A stretch of DNA of 64,000 nucleotides from Phoronis australis. Lineage: Eukaryota; Phoronida; Phoronidae. A model generated the notes under the pieces. The model worked only from the letters and a program-made list of their open reading frames with translations. It ran no database searches and was not told the origin of the DNA. A program made the translations under genes and the position numbers. The stretch lies in the NCBI GenBank assembly GCA_002633005.1, contig NMRA01000303.1:373714-437713 (forward strand), in the 5' to 3' direction. Below, piece after piece: positions 1-14,000 of the stretch; position 1 is the stretch's first letter, and each line of letters starts with the position of its first letter.

Positions 1-1575
1 ATACCAGCTGAATTCTATAAGTGTTTCCCTGAGGCCCTAGCAGAACTTCTCCACAAACTTTTTAATAGAATTTTCAATACCGAGCATTATCCATCCCAAT
101 GGTCAAAAAGTATTATTGTACCGTGTTACAAAAAGGGAGACAAATTTAATCCAAATAATTACAGAGGGATCTCCGTTATAGTATTAATAAAATTCTTACA
201 ACTATTCTTTACTCTCGTATAATTGAAGGGTCGAATAACACTAATTGTATCCCGGAAGAACAAGCAGACTTTAGGACTGGGTACTCTACAGTCGATAACA
301 TTTTTAACCTACAATGTATCATCCAGAAACATGTCACTAAACGGAAGGGGAAAGTATATTGTGCATTCGTTGATTTTAATAAGGCATTTGATAGTGTAGA
401 TATTTCCCGTTTATTTTATGCCCTTTTAACCAAAGGTTTGCATGGAAAAATATTTCTTATTTAACGCAGTATGTACGACTCTATACAATCGTGTGTTATG
501 GTACAGTCCCTGACCACAATTTATTTTAACTGTACAGTTGGCATCCGACAAGGATGTGTTTTAAGTCCCTGACTGTTCTCGGTGTTTGTTAGCACACTAG
601 TGTCTGATATTAGAGAAAATGTACTCAGAGGTATACGTGTTTCTCCGGGATGTGAAATAGGTTCTCTGCTTTTTGCTGATGATTTAGTGCTGGTGTCGAA
701 TACTGTTGCTGGGCTATAGATGAAGCTCAATGTCTTCGAAAAGTTTTGTCGAGACTGGAACTTGCAAGTTAATTTGGAGAAAACGAATGTTGTGGTATTT
801 AAGCGAGGAGGCATACTTTCAAGTAATGAAAGGTGGGTTTTTGGCAAGTAAGAAAGTAGAAACTAAATCGCACTACAAGTACCTAGGAATCACATTCTCC
901 TGCAGACTTAAATGGACATAGTGTTGTAGAGTACTTGCAAGCCAAGTTCGAAAAGCAATGAACGTTATTAAAGCCACTCTGTCAAACCTTAACTGTATTT
1001 CCCATGGAGTGCATTTTAAACTCTTTGACTCTATGATAATGCCCATGTTAACATATGGTGCAGAAATATGGGGAACATCAATGTGTGAATCTATTGAAAA
1101 AGTTCATAATGATTTCTGTAAATATGTTCTGAGATTGAGTATTAAAACGCCAAATGCTATGGCTCGTGGTGAATGTGGGAGACAATTGTTAATTACAAAA
1201 TATATGTGTAAACCAATTATCTATTGCACAAAATTACTAGATGTGGAAGAACATAGGTACCCACTGAAGTGTTATAGTATGCTTAGAGAACAAAGCGAAA
1301 ATGGTAATTGTAACTGGGCACACCTTGTAAAAGAATGTTTGTATAGGTACGGCAATGGAGAAGTGTGGTTATTTGGTCCAGGCAATAGTGCTGAGTTTAT
1401 TATGGTATTCAAACAGATATTACTGGATTATGGCGTACAGGAATGGCAACTGGAAGTAGGTAACTCAAATAAATATGAATTTTATAGTCTTATTCAACGT
1501 GATCTTGTCAGCGAGCAATATGTGAATTGTTTAAGCGCTTATTCGAGAAAAATACTTGCGCAATTTCGGTGTTCA

Positions 1576-1713
1576 GGTCACTCATTTAATATAGAGAAAG
1601 GGAGACATGTGGGTATTCATAGGTCACTCACTTAATATAGAGAAAGGGAGACATATGGGTATTCCTAGGTCACTCACTTAATATAGAGAAAGGGAGACAT
1701 ATGGGTATTCCTA
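1576..1713 (+). repeat. 46-bp tandem triplication inside the LINE
   Basis: Three direct copies start at 1576, 1622 and 1668, each beginning GGTCACTCA and containing AGAGAAAGGGAGACAT. The last two are nearly identical and the first differs at a few bases. Since 46 is not a multiple of three, the expansion shifts the frame between the post-RT region and the Cys-rich end of the LINE. Confidence 0.9.
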
Positions 1714-2015
1714 GAGGTGAGAGAATATGCGGCATATGCTGTCTGGGTGAAATTGAAGATGAGCCTCATTTCATGTGTAGATGCCCTGTTCTTGGAGACC
1801 TTAGAAGAAATCTTCTACCAGAGCTTGTGAATGTTAACTATTCTCTTGTTAGGTTATTCCAACAGAAAAATCATGACAACATCCTGCGCCTCGCATTGTA
1901 TATTCAGAAGGCTATGGCTTTAAGTGAAGAACTGCTCTCCGTCTAACTATTCTGAATATGCGTTTGAATTTATGTATTTATGTATGAGTAGGCAAAGCCT
2001 ACGATGTACAATAAA

Positions 2016-2017
<2 letters not shown>

Positions 2018-2075
<58 letters not shown>
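2018..2075 (+). repeat. (ATT)n microsatellite at LINE 3' end
   Basis: About 19 uninterrupted ATT units follow directly after an AATAAA-like ACAATAAACA sequence. Several LINE clades end in short tandem repeats rather than poly(A), so this is probably the tail of the element just upstream. Confidence 0.9.
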
Positions 2076-2204
2076 CTTGGTGTTTTTATCACACATTTAT
2101 TGTCATGGTCGAAAGCGACAAATACTCTCTCTCTCTTGTCAAGCAAATAAAGCGCATCACGTGTTTTGAAACTACAACGAAGATGTCGCGATATGCCCCC
2201 CATC

Positions 2205-3125
2205 ACTTGCCTTTCAGTTATTTGATAAACTGGTGTATCCAACATTGTGTTATGGTGCCAAGATTTGGGGTTTTAAAGAATAGGAGTGTTTAGAAAAATT
2301 TCATTTAAAATTTTGTAAATGGACCCCGGGACTAGGCGGTTCTTGCTCTAACGCTGCAGTATTGGGTGAATGTGGGAGATACCCTATGCTTACGAGATAC
2401 TTTGTTAGCTATATTAAATACTTAATTAAAATTTTGAATATGCCACAGGAACGTTATCCAAGGGTCGCTTACAACATGTTGTACAGACTAGATGAAAATG
2501 GTAGACATATGTATAATTGGTCAAGCTCAGTCCGCAATTTATTGTCAATGTATGAATTCTATGATGTTTGGGTAAACCAAGGAGTCGTATGCCAAGAGTC
2601 GTATGTAAATATTTTCTCACAACGTGTTAAGGACTGTGCTTTGCAAAGATGGCAGTCCAATGTTGATTCCAACTCTAAGTTAAACTATTACAGAATTTTT
2701 AAGGTTGTATTTGAACATGAAAACTATTTAGAAATCGATAATCTTCCAATAATGTTCGTGCAAAGTTTTACGATGTGCAAACCACGAACTGGCAGTAGAA
2801 ACTGGTCGTCACGTAAATGTGATATATCAAGACAGAGTGTATACATTATACCCGAGGAACTGTGTCGAGGGTGAATATCACGCCTTTTCCGAAATCAGAG
2901 CTATGTTTTTAAGTGAGAGCCTCTGGACAAGTCCCTCTTTGTTTAAATTTCATATACTCTTATGTAATCCCGATACCTCAGTTGTGAAATATGTATACTA
3001 CACATCTAAAAAACAGAGCAGCTTGTGTATTACTGACTAGTGTGCATAGCACTCCAATGATCTTGTTTGTTTGTTTGTTTGTTGTACTTTGGGCCGATGA
3101 CCATGTGTACAAATAAATAAAGGAA
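2205..3125 (+). mobile_element. second LINE 3' fragment of the same family
   Basis: A plus-strand frame from about 2205 (LCYGAKIWGF), continuing through the open frame 2362-2874, aligns block by block with the post-RT part of the LINE at 958-1635. Shared blocks include YGA.IWG, GECGR at about 2367 and a WSSS/VRNLL block. A degraded Cys/His end lies near 2860-2900 (CVEGEYHAF). A TTTG repeat at 3064-3083 and an AAATAAATAAAGG end near 3112-3123 mark the probable 3' terminus. The copy is 5'-truncated and diverged from the first, so it is a separate, older insertion. Confidence 0.75.
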
Positions 3126-6100
3126 AGAATAAAACGAATTAGCGTGCAAGTTCCACTTCAAGGACAGGATGTCAGTCATTCAAACTTCACACGAGCATTC
3201 ACCAATACTTAAAATTTAAAATTGGAAATATTATATTTCATGCCCGTACGGGGGGGGGGGGGTGATNTGGGGACCACCATACCGGCCGAATTTAATTTAT
3301 AATACCTGTACCTGTACGTTTTCAATTACCTCCGTAAGGCTCTTTTACCAAAAGTACCTTTAGCTGTAAATGAAAGTCAGCTGTCAATAAAGCAATCGAG
3401 AAAAGCTGTCAGATAATAGCAAACTAGGCAAATCTACGATTTTAGTTTTGTCGGCAGCTTTGTGCACCGCTCAAACTAGGCGCTTGCGATGGGAGAAGTT
3501 GATTTCTTTGAGCACGCGCGTTATTTGAGCCCTGGACACGCAGTGGTTACACAGCATTTCGATACGCAGCGGGTCGCCCTGGAATCTCCCCCGAAGGGCA
3601 AATTTTCTGGCAACTACTGTGAATCGGTGCTACTAGTTCGACGGCAATAAGCAAAAGATGCCCTGAATAGATTCTTGTGAAACAAGATGGGCAGTGCGTC
3701 ATAGTGCCTTTCTCCATTTCCACAAGGTGTATGCAGGGGGCTCGAGGTTCTGACGATGTGGACCTTTTACTAACAAAAAAGCGGGAAGACCAAAAAAATT
3801 AAAAAGGGGTACCAGGTTTGGAGCTGTGAATTGGACTTTTTTCTCGTTTTCTCGGTCTTTTTGTTTCTCTGAGGCGGACCTTTTTGCCCACTTCGCCAAA
3901 TGGGGGGGGGGGGGCTCCTTCAAGTCCCCCCTAGCATGTCTTTATAACAGGAAAACCCTTTGAACTCGTTGCCCTCAGACAGGCAGCGCTATATATGAGG
4001 AATGCGCAGAATTCGACGCCAGATGGGGTACTAAGTGCAGAAAGTGAGCCTGTTCACTGTTATCGGCAATCACCACGTTTGATTTTATTGTCACATTTCT
4101 GACAGTCTATCAGTATCATAGCTAAACAGTGGTATTAAAACAGTTACCAAATTTTGTTTGATTTAAGTGTTTAAGTTAAAAACCTCAAAAACTCTGTTAC
4201 ATTTATTTTTAATGTCGCTTCGATTTTGTTTATCCAACTTTTATTTTTTATCACAAAAGTTCTAAATTTTGATAAAGTAGTTTCTCATACAAAAGTGGAA
4301 CAGTTCAAAAACAACGATTTACCTTATTTCAGAGAACAGTGCACACAGCATGGTACCTGAAAGTTTCAAATAAATCCGATCAGCCATTTCCGATATATGA
4401 TGTTCCGAAGATAGCCAAATTTGGTCATTTTTCTAGAATCTGACATACATGTAATCATAAAGAGCTTTAGATGCCCGGATCTTTTGAAGAAAAGTAGTTG
4501 AATTTTGTAATCAGTAAGCTATTTAGTTGTCTAATGCTATCTACCAATGCATTTATAGTTGTTAAACTGAAGTCATTGTACATCTCTGAGGACAATTAGC
4601 AAGCCGCTTCATTATAGACACGTAGTTTAATGTCATTTCATTTCAGTTTCCTTAGCTTCTGTCACTGTATCATTTTGTACTGTAACTCAGAAATGGCGAT
4701 TTCAATGAACGAGGTTTTCGATCCTGTGTTACCCGACTGTCAGTTTCGTCAACTAGTATTTCACATATCATTATTTAGCTTTAAGGGGAGTCTCTCACTT
4801 AAAATGAGAGCCGAGAAGCCGCTTTAAGGGGAGTCTCTCACTTAAAATGAGAGCCGAGAAGCCGCTTTAAGGGGAGTCTCTCACTTAAAATGAGAGCCGA
4901 GAAGCCGCTTTAAGGGGAGTCTCTCACTNAATGCCTGCACAAGTATTGTTTTTAACTCACGTGCCAAGTGTCAACTCACTTGATACATCCCGGTAAAATA
5001 CAGTATCAAAGTTTGACATCAGCGTAGGCCTACACAGCAATGGGTTTTATGTCAAGACTAAATTAGCAACAGAAATGTGATGTGATAAGCTGTTACATAT
5101 TTCTTAAGACATTTTCGGGACTGGGTGAGGAACTCAAGAAGTATCAAAGAAATGGCATAAGAATATTTATTGAAACTAAAAAAATGAATAACAGTTACAG
5201 AACACTCAGAATTCCACGTTATAGACATACTGTTGTAGTTGTAGCGACAGCAGACGATAATGTAGGCCTAGTTCTTGGAGTAGTCTATTCCAATAGGGAG
5301 CGATGAATCACCGCGGCTTTGCGTGATTTTGCATTTCACATCATAAAGAGTTCCATAGCAACTCGAGTATGAGTGTCAGATTTGAGTACGTTTGGAGTCT
5401 ACTCGAAATACGACATTAGATACACTTTTTTGAGTACGACTCCAGTGAGCACGATTTTGAGTATGAAATCTCGAGTATGAGTATGAGTCTGAGTACGGAG
5501 ATTGGAGACCGGGCCCTGGTTTTACAAGTCCGAAGTCATCAAAATCCGTTGAGTGTTACGTTAACCGATAAGGTCAATGGCCTTGATTTCAGTTACTGTA
5601 GGTCAACACATTATAATCACATGCAAAGGGGATTACATGCAGCTGGTTTACAAATAATGCGAGCGCAACGAATAAATCAAATGTAAGTTTTCGAAGACTG
5701 TTCAAATTTCAATAAAAACGAACAATCAAATTAATACCTCCTTTTGGTGCGAAAACGTATGTCGAAATAATTGTCATGTAATCAAAGTTTTACGAACGCG
5801 ATAAAAAAATTTCTTTCAAATAATCATACAATATAGCATGGCTGTTTCAAATGTATATTTGACCATATTTACGAGACTTGAAATTCTTATAAAAACCACT
5901 TGCTCGAACGCGATTTTAACTTTTGCTCGGCAACAGAGGAGGTCGTAAGTGTTTGAAAAAGTTACATATGTTACATCAGATATTTTTTCTGAGTAAAGGG
6001 GGGAACTCTTCGCAATTTTCTATTGCAGAACAATGTTATACTATAATCATTTGTGTGCGCTTGGAACACTCGACTACTTCTTGTCTTGACTTAACCTCTT

Positions 6101-8037
6101 CTATGATTGGTTCACACTAAGACGGTTTTGGGGATGACCTTAAAGAGGTCTGGAACACGAAAAACAGACTAAATCGCATTATGCAAAGTGTAGTTCTCTT
6201 CCACTGAAACAGAATCCTGTTCACCAGGTGTTTTTTAAGCTTTGTTTGCAAATATTTCGATTTTCTTTTGACGTCCAATCATTTTCTTCTAAATTTGCTC
6301 ACAGTGAAGAACAGGGAAGCTCTGTAGTACACGTTGCGAGATGGTACTTTCTTCAGGAAGTATTTAAAATATACATGTATTTTTGACGAGCTTTTGCGTT
6401 CCAAAACTCTTTTTAAAGTAAGCAATATTGTCACCGAGCTTGAAGTTGTTGTAAATGTAGTTTTTATTCGACGGGCCTATCACCTTCATTTAAGAAATTA
6501 AGTTTAATGTTGTTTGATATTAACATATTTGGTTTAAAACGACATTACAGATAGGTCAAAAACCTAACTTTTGAGTAAAAATCAAATTCAGGGTTCTAAT
6601 CTCCGATCTCGAAATCTAAAATATTTTCTATTTTCCATTCTACATTAAAAGTAACATACTGTAAGTGTCTATTAGATGCCGTCAACATTAACCCTAGAAC
6701 AAGTTACCCCTGAAACGAGTCGTCACCAGGATTAATGGTAATGCAGACGCTACTTGCGTTGGGACAACGACTTGACAAGCGTCTGACTAGGTACGGTAAC
6801 TTGTTTTGGGATAACTTGTCCCAGCGTAAGTCATTGTGCGGCGCAAAATTCTTGACAGGGCGAAAGTAATTTTCAAGCTGTTATCTTGCTCAGTTACATA
6901 AATACGGATGTCTTATTCTGTTTAGAACATATTTGTAGCAAGGTGTAGGATATGTAGTGCCGACGATTGGTCCAACATAGGCAAGTTGCTCTATTCAAGG
7001 GTAAATTGTCGTGTGGACAATGATTTCATATTGTGCTCGACTGTATAATGGTGCACGCTTATGCACGTGCACCACAGTGGACTCGGACACAGACTGGTAG
7101 GCACCAATCTTGAATTTGCACCAAAGAACGGAAAATTTCAAAATAATTTCCATTTTGATTTCTAATAAAGATTAGATCCCGAGCCATGTTTGCTTGGGTA
7201 CTCAAACTCGAACAAATTGCGCTATTTGTAGCGTTTTGTATGAAATTGTCATTAGTTTTTCGTGTTAAGTGCGAACTTTTAAAAGAGCTGACTTTGAGTT
7301 GTGCTCGACTGCCTTGTGGTCCATGTAGATATGTACGCCATCCGGCCACGGTGCAGAGATTTGGATTTTAGACTAAAACCTGGTACTTAGTGTAGCCGAG
7401 GTCGTCGAGTGCGATCTTGCGTTTGCGTAAACCATAACGCAATCGAGCTCAAAACCAAAAGCACTTTTATCTGTCGCAAAGAACCCCTTTGAATAATGCA
7501 ATTTAGTCTGTTTTTCAAGTTCGAGGACTCTTCGAAGCTGCATTTCGCCCCATTGAATTTTTAACCGAATCGCACTGGGTTTAAAAACATTAGGCCTACC
7601 ACGCTCATTGAATGGATCTTGATTTGTAGCCGGGTGAGCCTACCTCTCAAAGCACATGCAAGAAAGCGTGCATGCGCCATTTTCGAATTCACTATTCTAG
7701 AACTGGCCGTCCCCAATAAACCCTAAAGTGTTTTTTGAGTTGCTGGTGGCTTTGATGCTCATGTTGGTAACGGAAATAGAATCTTGTCACAGTAAGGAAT
7801 ATCATGACACCGATTTTAATAAAAAACCTAATTTGATTTTCACCTTTCACCAGCTATACGAGGTGAATTTCAGCATCAAGTTCTTCTCTAGCAACCAGAT
7901 TTGATGACGAAGAAAACAAGCATTGGGAGCCTAGACTGACAATTCTAAAACATGGACCACTCTACAGGGGGCGGCTGACGAACGGGAGTGTAAAACAGAG
8001 ACATTGTTGTTTAAAATATTTTGTTCATTATTTGTAG
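3126..8037. other. intergenic spacer between LINE remnants and gene 1
   Basis: No open frame here looks like a protein. It holds a 43-bp tandem repeat (4779-4928), a degenerate GAGTA/GAGTATGAGT-rich stretch at about 5360-5510, and single N bases at 3267 and 4929. Both Ns adjoin difficult sequence: a G run and the truncated tandem repeat. The last kilobase should contain gene 1's promoter and any 5' non-coding exon. TATAAT at 7045 followed by a possible donor near 7096 is the best, but weak, candidate. Confidence 0.6.
4779..4928. repeat. 43-bp tandem repeat, about 3.5 units
   Basis: Units begin at 4779, 4822, 4865 and 4908 with CTTTAAGGGGAGTCTCTCAC and are identical to each other. Each contains a small inverted repeat, CTCTCA and TGAGAG. 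The fourth unit is cut off by the N at 4929, so the true copy number is probably higher than assembled. Confidence 0.95.
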
Positions 8038-8040
8038 GAA

Positions 8041-11000
8041 ATGTCCTTGCGGAATGTCCCAGTTCTTGGTTTCGCCTTTCTGGCGCTGGTTGGATTATGC
8101 ATTGCAACAAAGCAAGGTAGGTGTCAAACGGTGATCTGAAATATTCGCGCATGCTCAGTTTCGTAACAACTGGCTGAAGTGGTTCTATTTAAAGCTTCTA
8201 AAAACCCACTTTCCTAATTGCTGGAATTTCGTTATTGCATCGAGACCAGCCAAATGCGCTGGCCTGTCACAGCGGTCATTTCATGCGCCAAGCAGAGTAC
8301 CAAGCAATGACGAATTTCGGCTCTTCCCAGACCAAGAAATCACTTCTCATCTACATATGGAGCAAGCCTGATAGAAGCAAGTGGTCTAAATCGGAACGCT
8401 CTTTAACGAACGGTTGCTTAGTAAATACACATAAAGTAAAAAAAAAGAAAAAAACGTTTTGATACATTCCACAACACGCACCTGTGTGTCTACAGCAGTT
8501 TACCTATTAATGCCGTCAAAGAGTCACAGATAACACACGTGATATAATTTGCGTCTCTTGGGATCTCAATATATACATGTACGTGACATTGCAAGCAAGG
8601 AATTAATTAACATATGAAAGTGACGAACCGCAATGAACGAATGTACTGACACGTTGTTTTCCTGACCATGACCTTGGAAAGATGGTATTTGAAATGGACA
8701 GCTGCATGAATCAAATTTTTATTTCAGAATCGGAAAGCGAGAGAACGAAGATTTATCCTCGTGACCAAAGTCCAGCGGCGCCGAAACAAGGGGCGTTCCG
8801 CGATCTAGCCGCTCATTCTACCCAATATAAGATGTTTCCATATGGCAACATAGTCGGCGATACGCTGATGGGTACCAATGACGACGCGTGTGAGAAGTTT
8901 GTATTGAGCAAATCCATCAAATACATAGGCTCGACTTACAACAAGATATGGGTAAGTTACGGGTCTCGTGGGATCTCTGTGTCAAAATTGCAGACACCTA
9001 CAATGGATGTGGTGACCTACATGTAAATGAAAACAACAAAGTGTCAATCTACTCTTGTAGTCGCGGAAGGCATAAAGAATTTGAAAATAACGACAACAAC
9101 AAACCACTGCTAAAACCCTGACGTTTTGCATTATTATCTATAAAACATCTTCTTGCGAATGCAGGTAACTGCCGAAATCAGTTGATCCGCATCGGCCAAT
9201 TAGCTGCAAGTTGGAAGAGGTCAGGGGTCAGTTTCATGAACACTAATCAGAAATTTTGTCTTACGCTCGACACAACTATTTGTGAAAGATAATTAATTTT
9301 CAATATAGAAAAATAAAAAGTCTCTGAAAATACACTCATAACTGTTAGTGAATGATATAATTTGTATAAACTATATCTAGGCTGTGATATGCTAATAGCG
9401 TAGTTGCCTGACTAAATATTTATTCGCTAATCCCTTGCAAAATGTCCAAATTTGGTAAACTTTGAAACATCATCAACGTAACCCGAGTTCAGTATGTCCA
9501 TTGCACATTAACAAGAATTAATATTCATTTCATACAAGGCGATCATTGTAGGTCAAACACAATGTATCGCTCGTCAATTAATGATTCTTTGATGAATATT
9601 TTTTCCGTGATTGTCTCAGATAATAATCAGACCAGTCTCTGAAAAATACTGACAGGTCAAATGCTACTAAACCTTCTTTGGATAAGCTTAATATAAAAGG
9701 TATCAGAATTATTGCAATTAAGATATTATCAATGACGTCAATGACCCGCCTTCCAAAAAAACTTTTGCTTTTTTAGACTAAATTGCTCTTCACACTAGAA
9801 GATGATTTCATGGCTTGGGAAGAAGTGATGCATGGTTATTGTGTGAGACCAGACTCTAAATGGTGGCTTGTCACTGAGTGTCATGTAATGAGCAAAGTTT
9901 CAAGGAATAATGCACAGTCAGTTGTTTGTAAAAATAATGTAACGCGGGTTAATAATCCGTATATGCAAAAACAAGACCACCAGCTCACAATGTTCATTTA
10001 AATTGCTGTACAGGTCTGCAATAATGGTCTCATAACATTCGACGGCCACTTGTCTTGGTACACACCGAGACCAATGGGGAGTCCATCCCAGAGCAGGAGG
10101 CTAATCGCCGCATATTGGGCAGATATTGACACCAGGTTTGGACTGGGAGGCGAGGTTTACTACGGGCAGCACACCAGTGGATCCCTTTTGAATCAAGGCA
10201 AAAGTCTTGTAGAGGGAGCGCTACAAGGCATTCCCAACTTCAACCCGACAATTGTTGTTGTTGTCACGTGGCACGAATGCACGTTCTATGGAGCTAACGC
10301 CATTGGACGTTTGAGGGTAGGTACGAGGCTGTTGTTTGCTGTTTTACTGTTTTATGTATTTTGCTTCCGTTTTGTTTTGGCAATAATGTTGAGGATATTC
10401 TTCTGCTTGTCCATTTTGTAATCACATCCCAGGAACTTTGGCACATTTAATTCTGTATTGTGAATTTGCTAGCCCTTTTTGGGAAGATATTTCTCAGTTT
10501 TGTTTAATCGATGATAATCGATGATAATTATGAAACGATAATTAACAATAGAGCTCCTTTTAGAAATAACGAATTTTGATTGTAGCGAAATATCACATAT
10601 ACCGTCAAAGATTGGGGGGGGGGGGGGNNNNNNNNNNNNNNNNNNNNNNNNNNNNNNNNNNNNNNNNNNNNNNNNNNNNNNNNNNNNNNNNNNNNNNNNN
10701 NNNNNNNNNNNNNNNNNNNNNNNNNNNNNNNNNNNNNNNNNNNNNNNNNNNNNNNNNNNNNNNNNNNNNNNNNNNNNNNNNNNNNNNNNNNNNNNNNNNN
10801 NNNNNNNNNNNNNNNNNNNNNNNNNNNNNNNNNNNNNNNNNNNNNNNNNNNNNNNNNNNNNNNNNNNNNNNNNNNNNNNNNNNNNNNNNNNNNNNNNNNN
10901 NNNNNNNNNNNNNNNNNNNNNNNNNNNNNNNNNNNNNNNNNNNNNNNNNNNNNNNNNNNNNNNNNNNNNNNNNNNNNNNNNNNNNNNNNNNNNNNNNNNN

Positions 11001-14000
11001 NNNNNNNNNNGGGGGGGGGGCACTTTACCCTCTATTTATGCTTTTGAGAATACTTTAAAACAGTTTTATATCACGGAGAAATATATTTTTGGAAAGAATA
11101 GACAGCTTCATAGATTTGGAGATAGATGGTCAAATTTTACCCATGCTGTCTAAGACTAAGCGTGGCTGAGTTATTGGAAATAAATGTTTTAAACGTAAAA
11201 ATATATGTACATAAAGCAAACTCGATTAAAACATTTTCATAATTTTACTGTGTAGTCAGAAACAAACATCATCTGTAAATTTTGCCTAGCATTTAACTTA
11301 GCACATTAATACTCAGTTCTAGTGTTGTAGAAAACATATATTCCAGACATGATAATTAAAACTGCCATGTCTACTTAACATACAGTAGAGTGAAGCTAGT
11401 TATTACACAAAACTAAATTGTCATGGGTGAATCCAGGACACTGTAGAAAACTTATCAAAATCGATGGTGATTAATTCCGAAGGTCTACAAGTACGAAGGT
11501 ATACCAGTCTGAAAATGAAAAGTTTGTTATCAACTAGGCCTACTTCAACAATATAACGTGTCGAATTCCAGCAACTGCTTAAATCAGCTTTTAGACGCCT
11601 GACTAGTTCCTTCAAAATCGACCACTTCCTCTTGGCACGAGGCTCACAACGGTTATTATCAAATAAAATGTTCCGGAATTTACCAGCGCTTAGTCTGAGT
11701 ATCCGACGACCAAGTGCCCCTTAAAACGTTCCAAACGAGAGCGCTCGGAGGAGCGACACTTGGCAAAATTAAGCGAAAAGACGGCGCAGTTGTAGTGATT
11801 GTGTGCTATAATAATTGTACCAATTTTCAGCCCTATACGTCGAAAAATGCGGCCTCTATGAGCAATCTCTTCATGGTCTTGTTCAATAAAAGCTAAACCA
11901 ACATCAGTGCAGCAAGACGGTCAATAAAGGAACAGCGCTATCAGAAAATCCCAAATAAATAAAAAAGTAGACGTCCTAGCGAAAAATTAGAAATATCTTC
12001 TGAAAGCCCGTTCAAAATTTTATCTAACCTGGCAGTTTTGTAACATTCCATAAATTTTTTGAAAAAAATGAATTTTTTTGAAATAACTCGAGAACGGTAA
12101 GTCTGATAAAAACGTTATCGCAGAACTTTTGAAAGAGCATACTTCAAGGAATCCACATGCAAAAATTCACGTCATTTTCTCTACCTTATCCGACTTACAG
12201 ACCGCACTTATTGCCATTCGTCGGACTTGTTCGGACTTGTGAACTTTCGTTTTTTAAATGTTTTTTGAAAATGCTTGCGTTTTTCAGACTTACGGAATTT
12301 CATGTAAACCTTAGGACTATCGAGAGTTACCCAATTCCACCCATACTTGGCGGTACATCTGTCTAACCTGATGAAACAGGAAGGTTGAGCCAGGGATTTA
12401 ATCATTTAACAGAAAATTGACCTCTGAATTAAATCGACCTTGATGACCGAGACACAGCTTGATGACACAGGCGACTCCAAATATTGCACTTTTCATAACT
12501 GTACAAAAGTATTTAAATTCGTTTAAACACAGGCTGTATAAAAATTGGAACTCACGTTATAGGGAGAACTGCTCCAATACGGCTGCTTGCAGCGCCACCA
12601 TTGCCGGATATCCTATGTGTACTACTGGAAAGCAGTGCGTAGTTGGTCACCTCAAATGAGGACGCGGAGTCTCCGGCAAATTCGTTATATTTCGGGGTAG
12701 GGCAAAATCGTGCAAAGTTCTGCGCTGATTGACGAAAACTCAACCGTTGGAAGTCGTTTTTTTATTTCCCTACTAAGGGAGGGTCACAGGACCTAGGAAT
12801 GGAAGAGTATCTATTTTCAGTGGTTGGTTTTCCGGCAATAGACGTTTTATATTGAGGACGCGGAATCTCCGGCAAATTCGCTGTGGTTCGGGGTAAGACA
12901 AAATCGTGCAAATTTGTGCGCCGATTGACGAAACTCAACCGTTGGAAGTCATTTTTTTCTATTTCCCTAACAATGGAGTGCCAGAGGATCTAGGAATGGA
13001 AGGGTATTGATTTTCAACAATTGGTTTTCCGGCAATGGACGTTTTAAGTGAGGACGCATAGTCTCCGGCAAATTCACCGTGGTTCGGGGTAGGGCAAAAT
13101 CGTGCAAAGTTCTGCGCCTATTGACGAAAACTCAACCGTTGGAAATCGATTTTTCTTATTCCCTACTAAGGGAGGGCCAGAGGACCTAGGACTGGAAGGG
13201 CATCGATTTTCAATGGTTGGTTTTCCGGCAATAGACTTTTTAAACGGTATGAATACGCAGTTGAGTTTCGCGGAAAATCTCATAAAGTAGGCTTAACAAT
13301 CAATTCTCGTGCCAGCTGAAAACGGAGTCTACTCATCTTTGTCTGTTTATAGAAAACTTTCGTACTCTGCTCAAGCAGTATCGAGTGACTGGAGTTTTTG
13401 CAAGTATTGCCACATCAGTTAGTGAAAATTAACGGCCTTACGGAGTCATAACTGACTTAGAATGGTTTGTCTTAAACTGAAATCTAATCGACAGGAATGT
13501 CGGGACCTGCAGGTCTGGCCAAAAATATTCAAAACAGTAATAGTCATAACAATAGCAATCACAGTAACAGTGCGAATAACGATATAAAAATAAAAATTGC
13601 GGTCTGGTACACGTTGTGGTGAGCAGACTGCTAAGGTAGGTCCGCAGCAGTAATCTCCTGAAACCATTTTTTATATTTTATTAATGCATATATAAAACCT
13701 AAATGAGGATGTAAAGACTTCAGTTAAGGAAGTGGCCAGTTATTCCACTAAGCCACACTGCTTCCATCTATAACTGAATAACAATAAAAATAGCAACAAA
13801 AAATAACAATAGAAATAACGACGGCAATGATAATGATAATGGTAAAGAAATGACAAAAGTCTAGTAAGAGATATGGCAATAATAATAACAATCACAATGA
13901 TACCAATAACAAAGTAATAGTAATAAAACCATATTATTCGAATACTTGCAATTTACACTTACTATTTTGCAGCGCAACACTTTCCAGCTTGTCCTTGTGT

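Larger units (their letters stand above)
1..2075 (+). mobile_element. LINE (non-LTR retrotransposon), 3' part, decayed
   Basis: Broken reading frames on the plus strand together give the C-terminal half of a non-LTR retrotransposon polyprotein. Reverse transcriptase blocks appear in order: a YRGIS-type block near 160-180, FVDFNKAFDSVD near 367-402, IRQGCVLSP near 545-570, and the catalytic FADDLVLV near 672-696. The post-RT region follows at 958-1635 (MLTYGAEIWG near 1045-1075), then a Cys/His end at 1720-1800 with a CGICCLGEIEDEPHFMCRC-like run. The copy ends in an (ATT)n tail. At least five frame breaks or stops, including the tga before FSVF, make it inactive. The 5' part lies outside the window. 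The ending suits a CR1/L2/RTE-like clade, but I cannot assign it. Confidence 0.85.

Noticed and set aside
10469-11058. Overlapping 160-184 aa frames on both strands
   Set aside because: They are mostly X residues created by the N gap plus G/C homopolymers; only the LINE fragments at the edges are real.
12459-13290. Several 62-69 aa frames around the satellite
   Set aside because: The same peptide recurs in each 196-bp unit on both strands, so these are repeat shadows.
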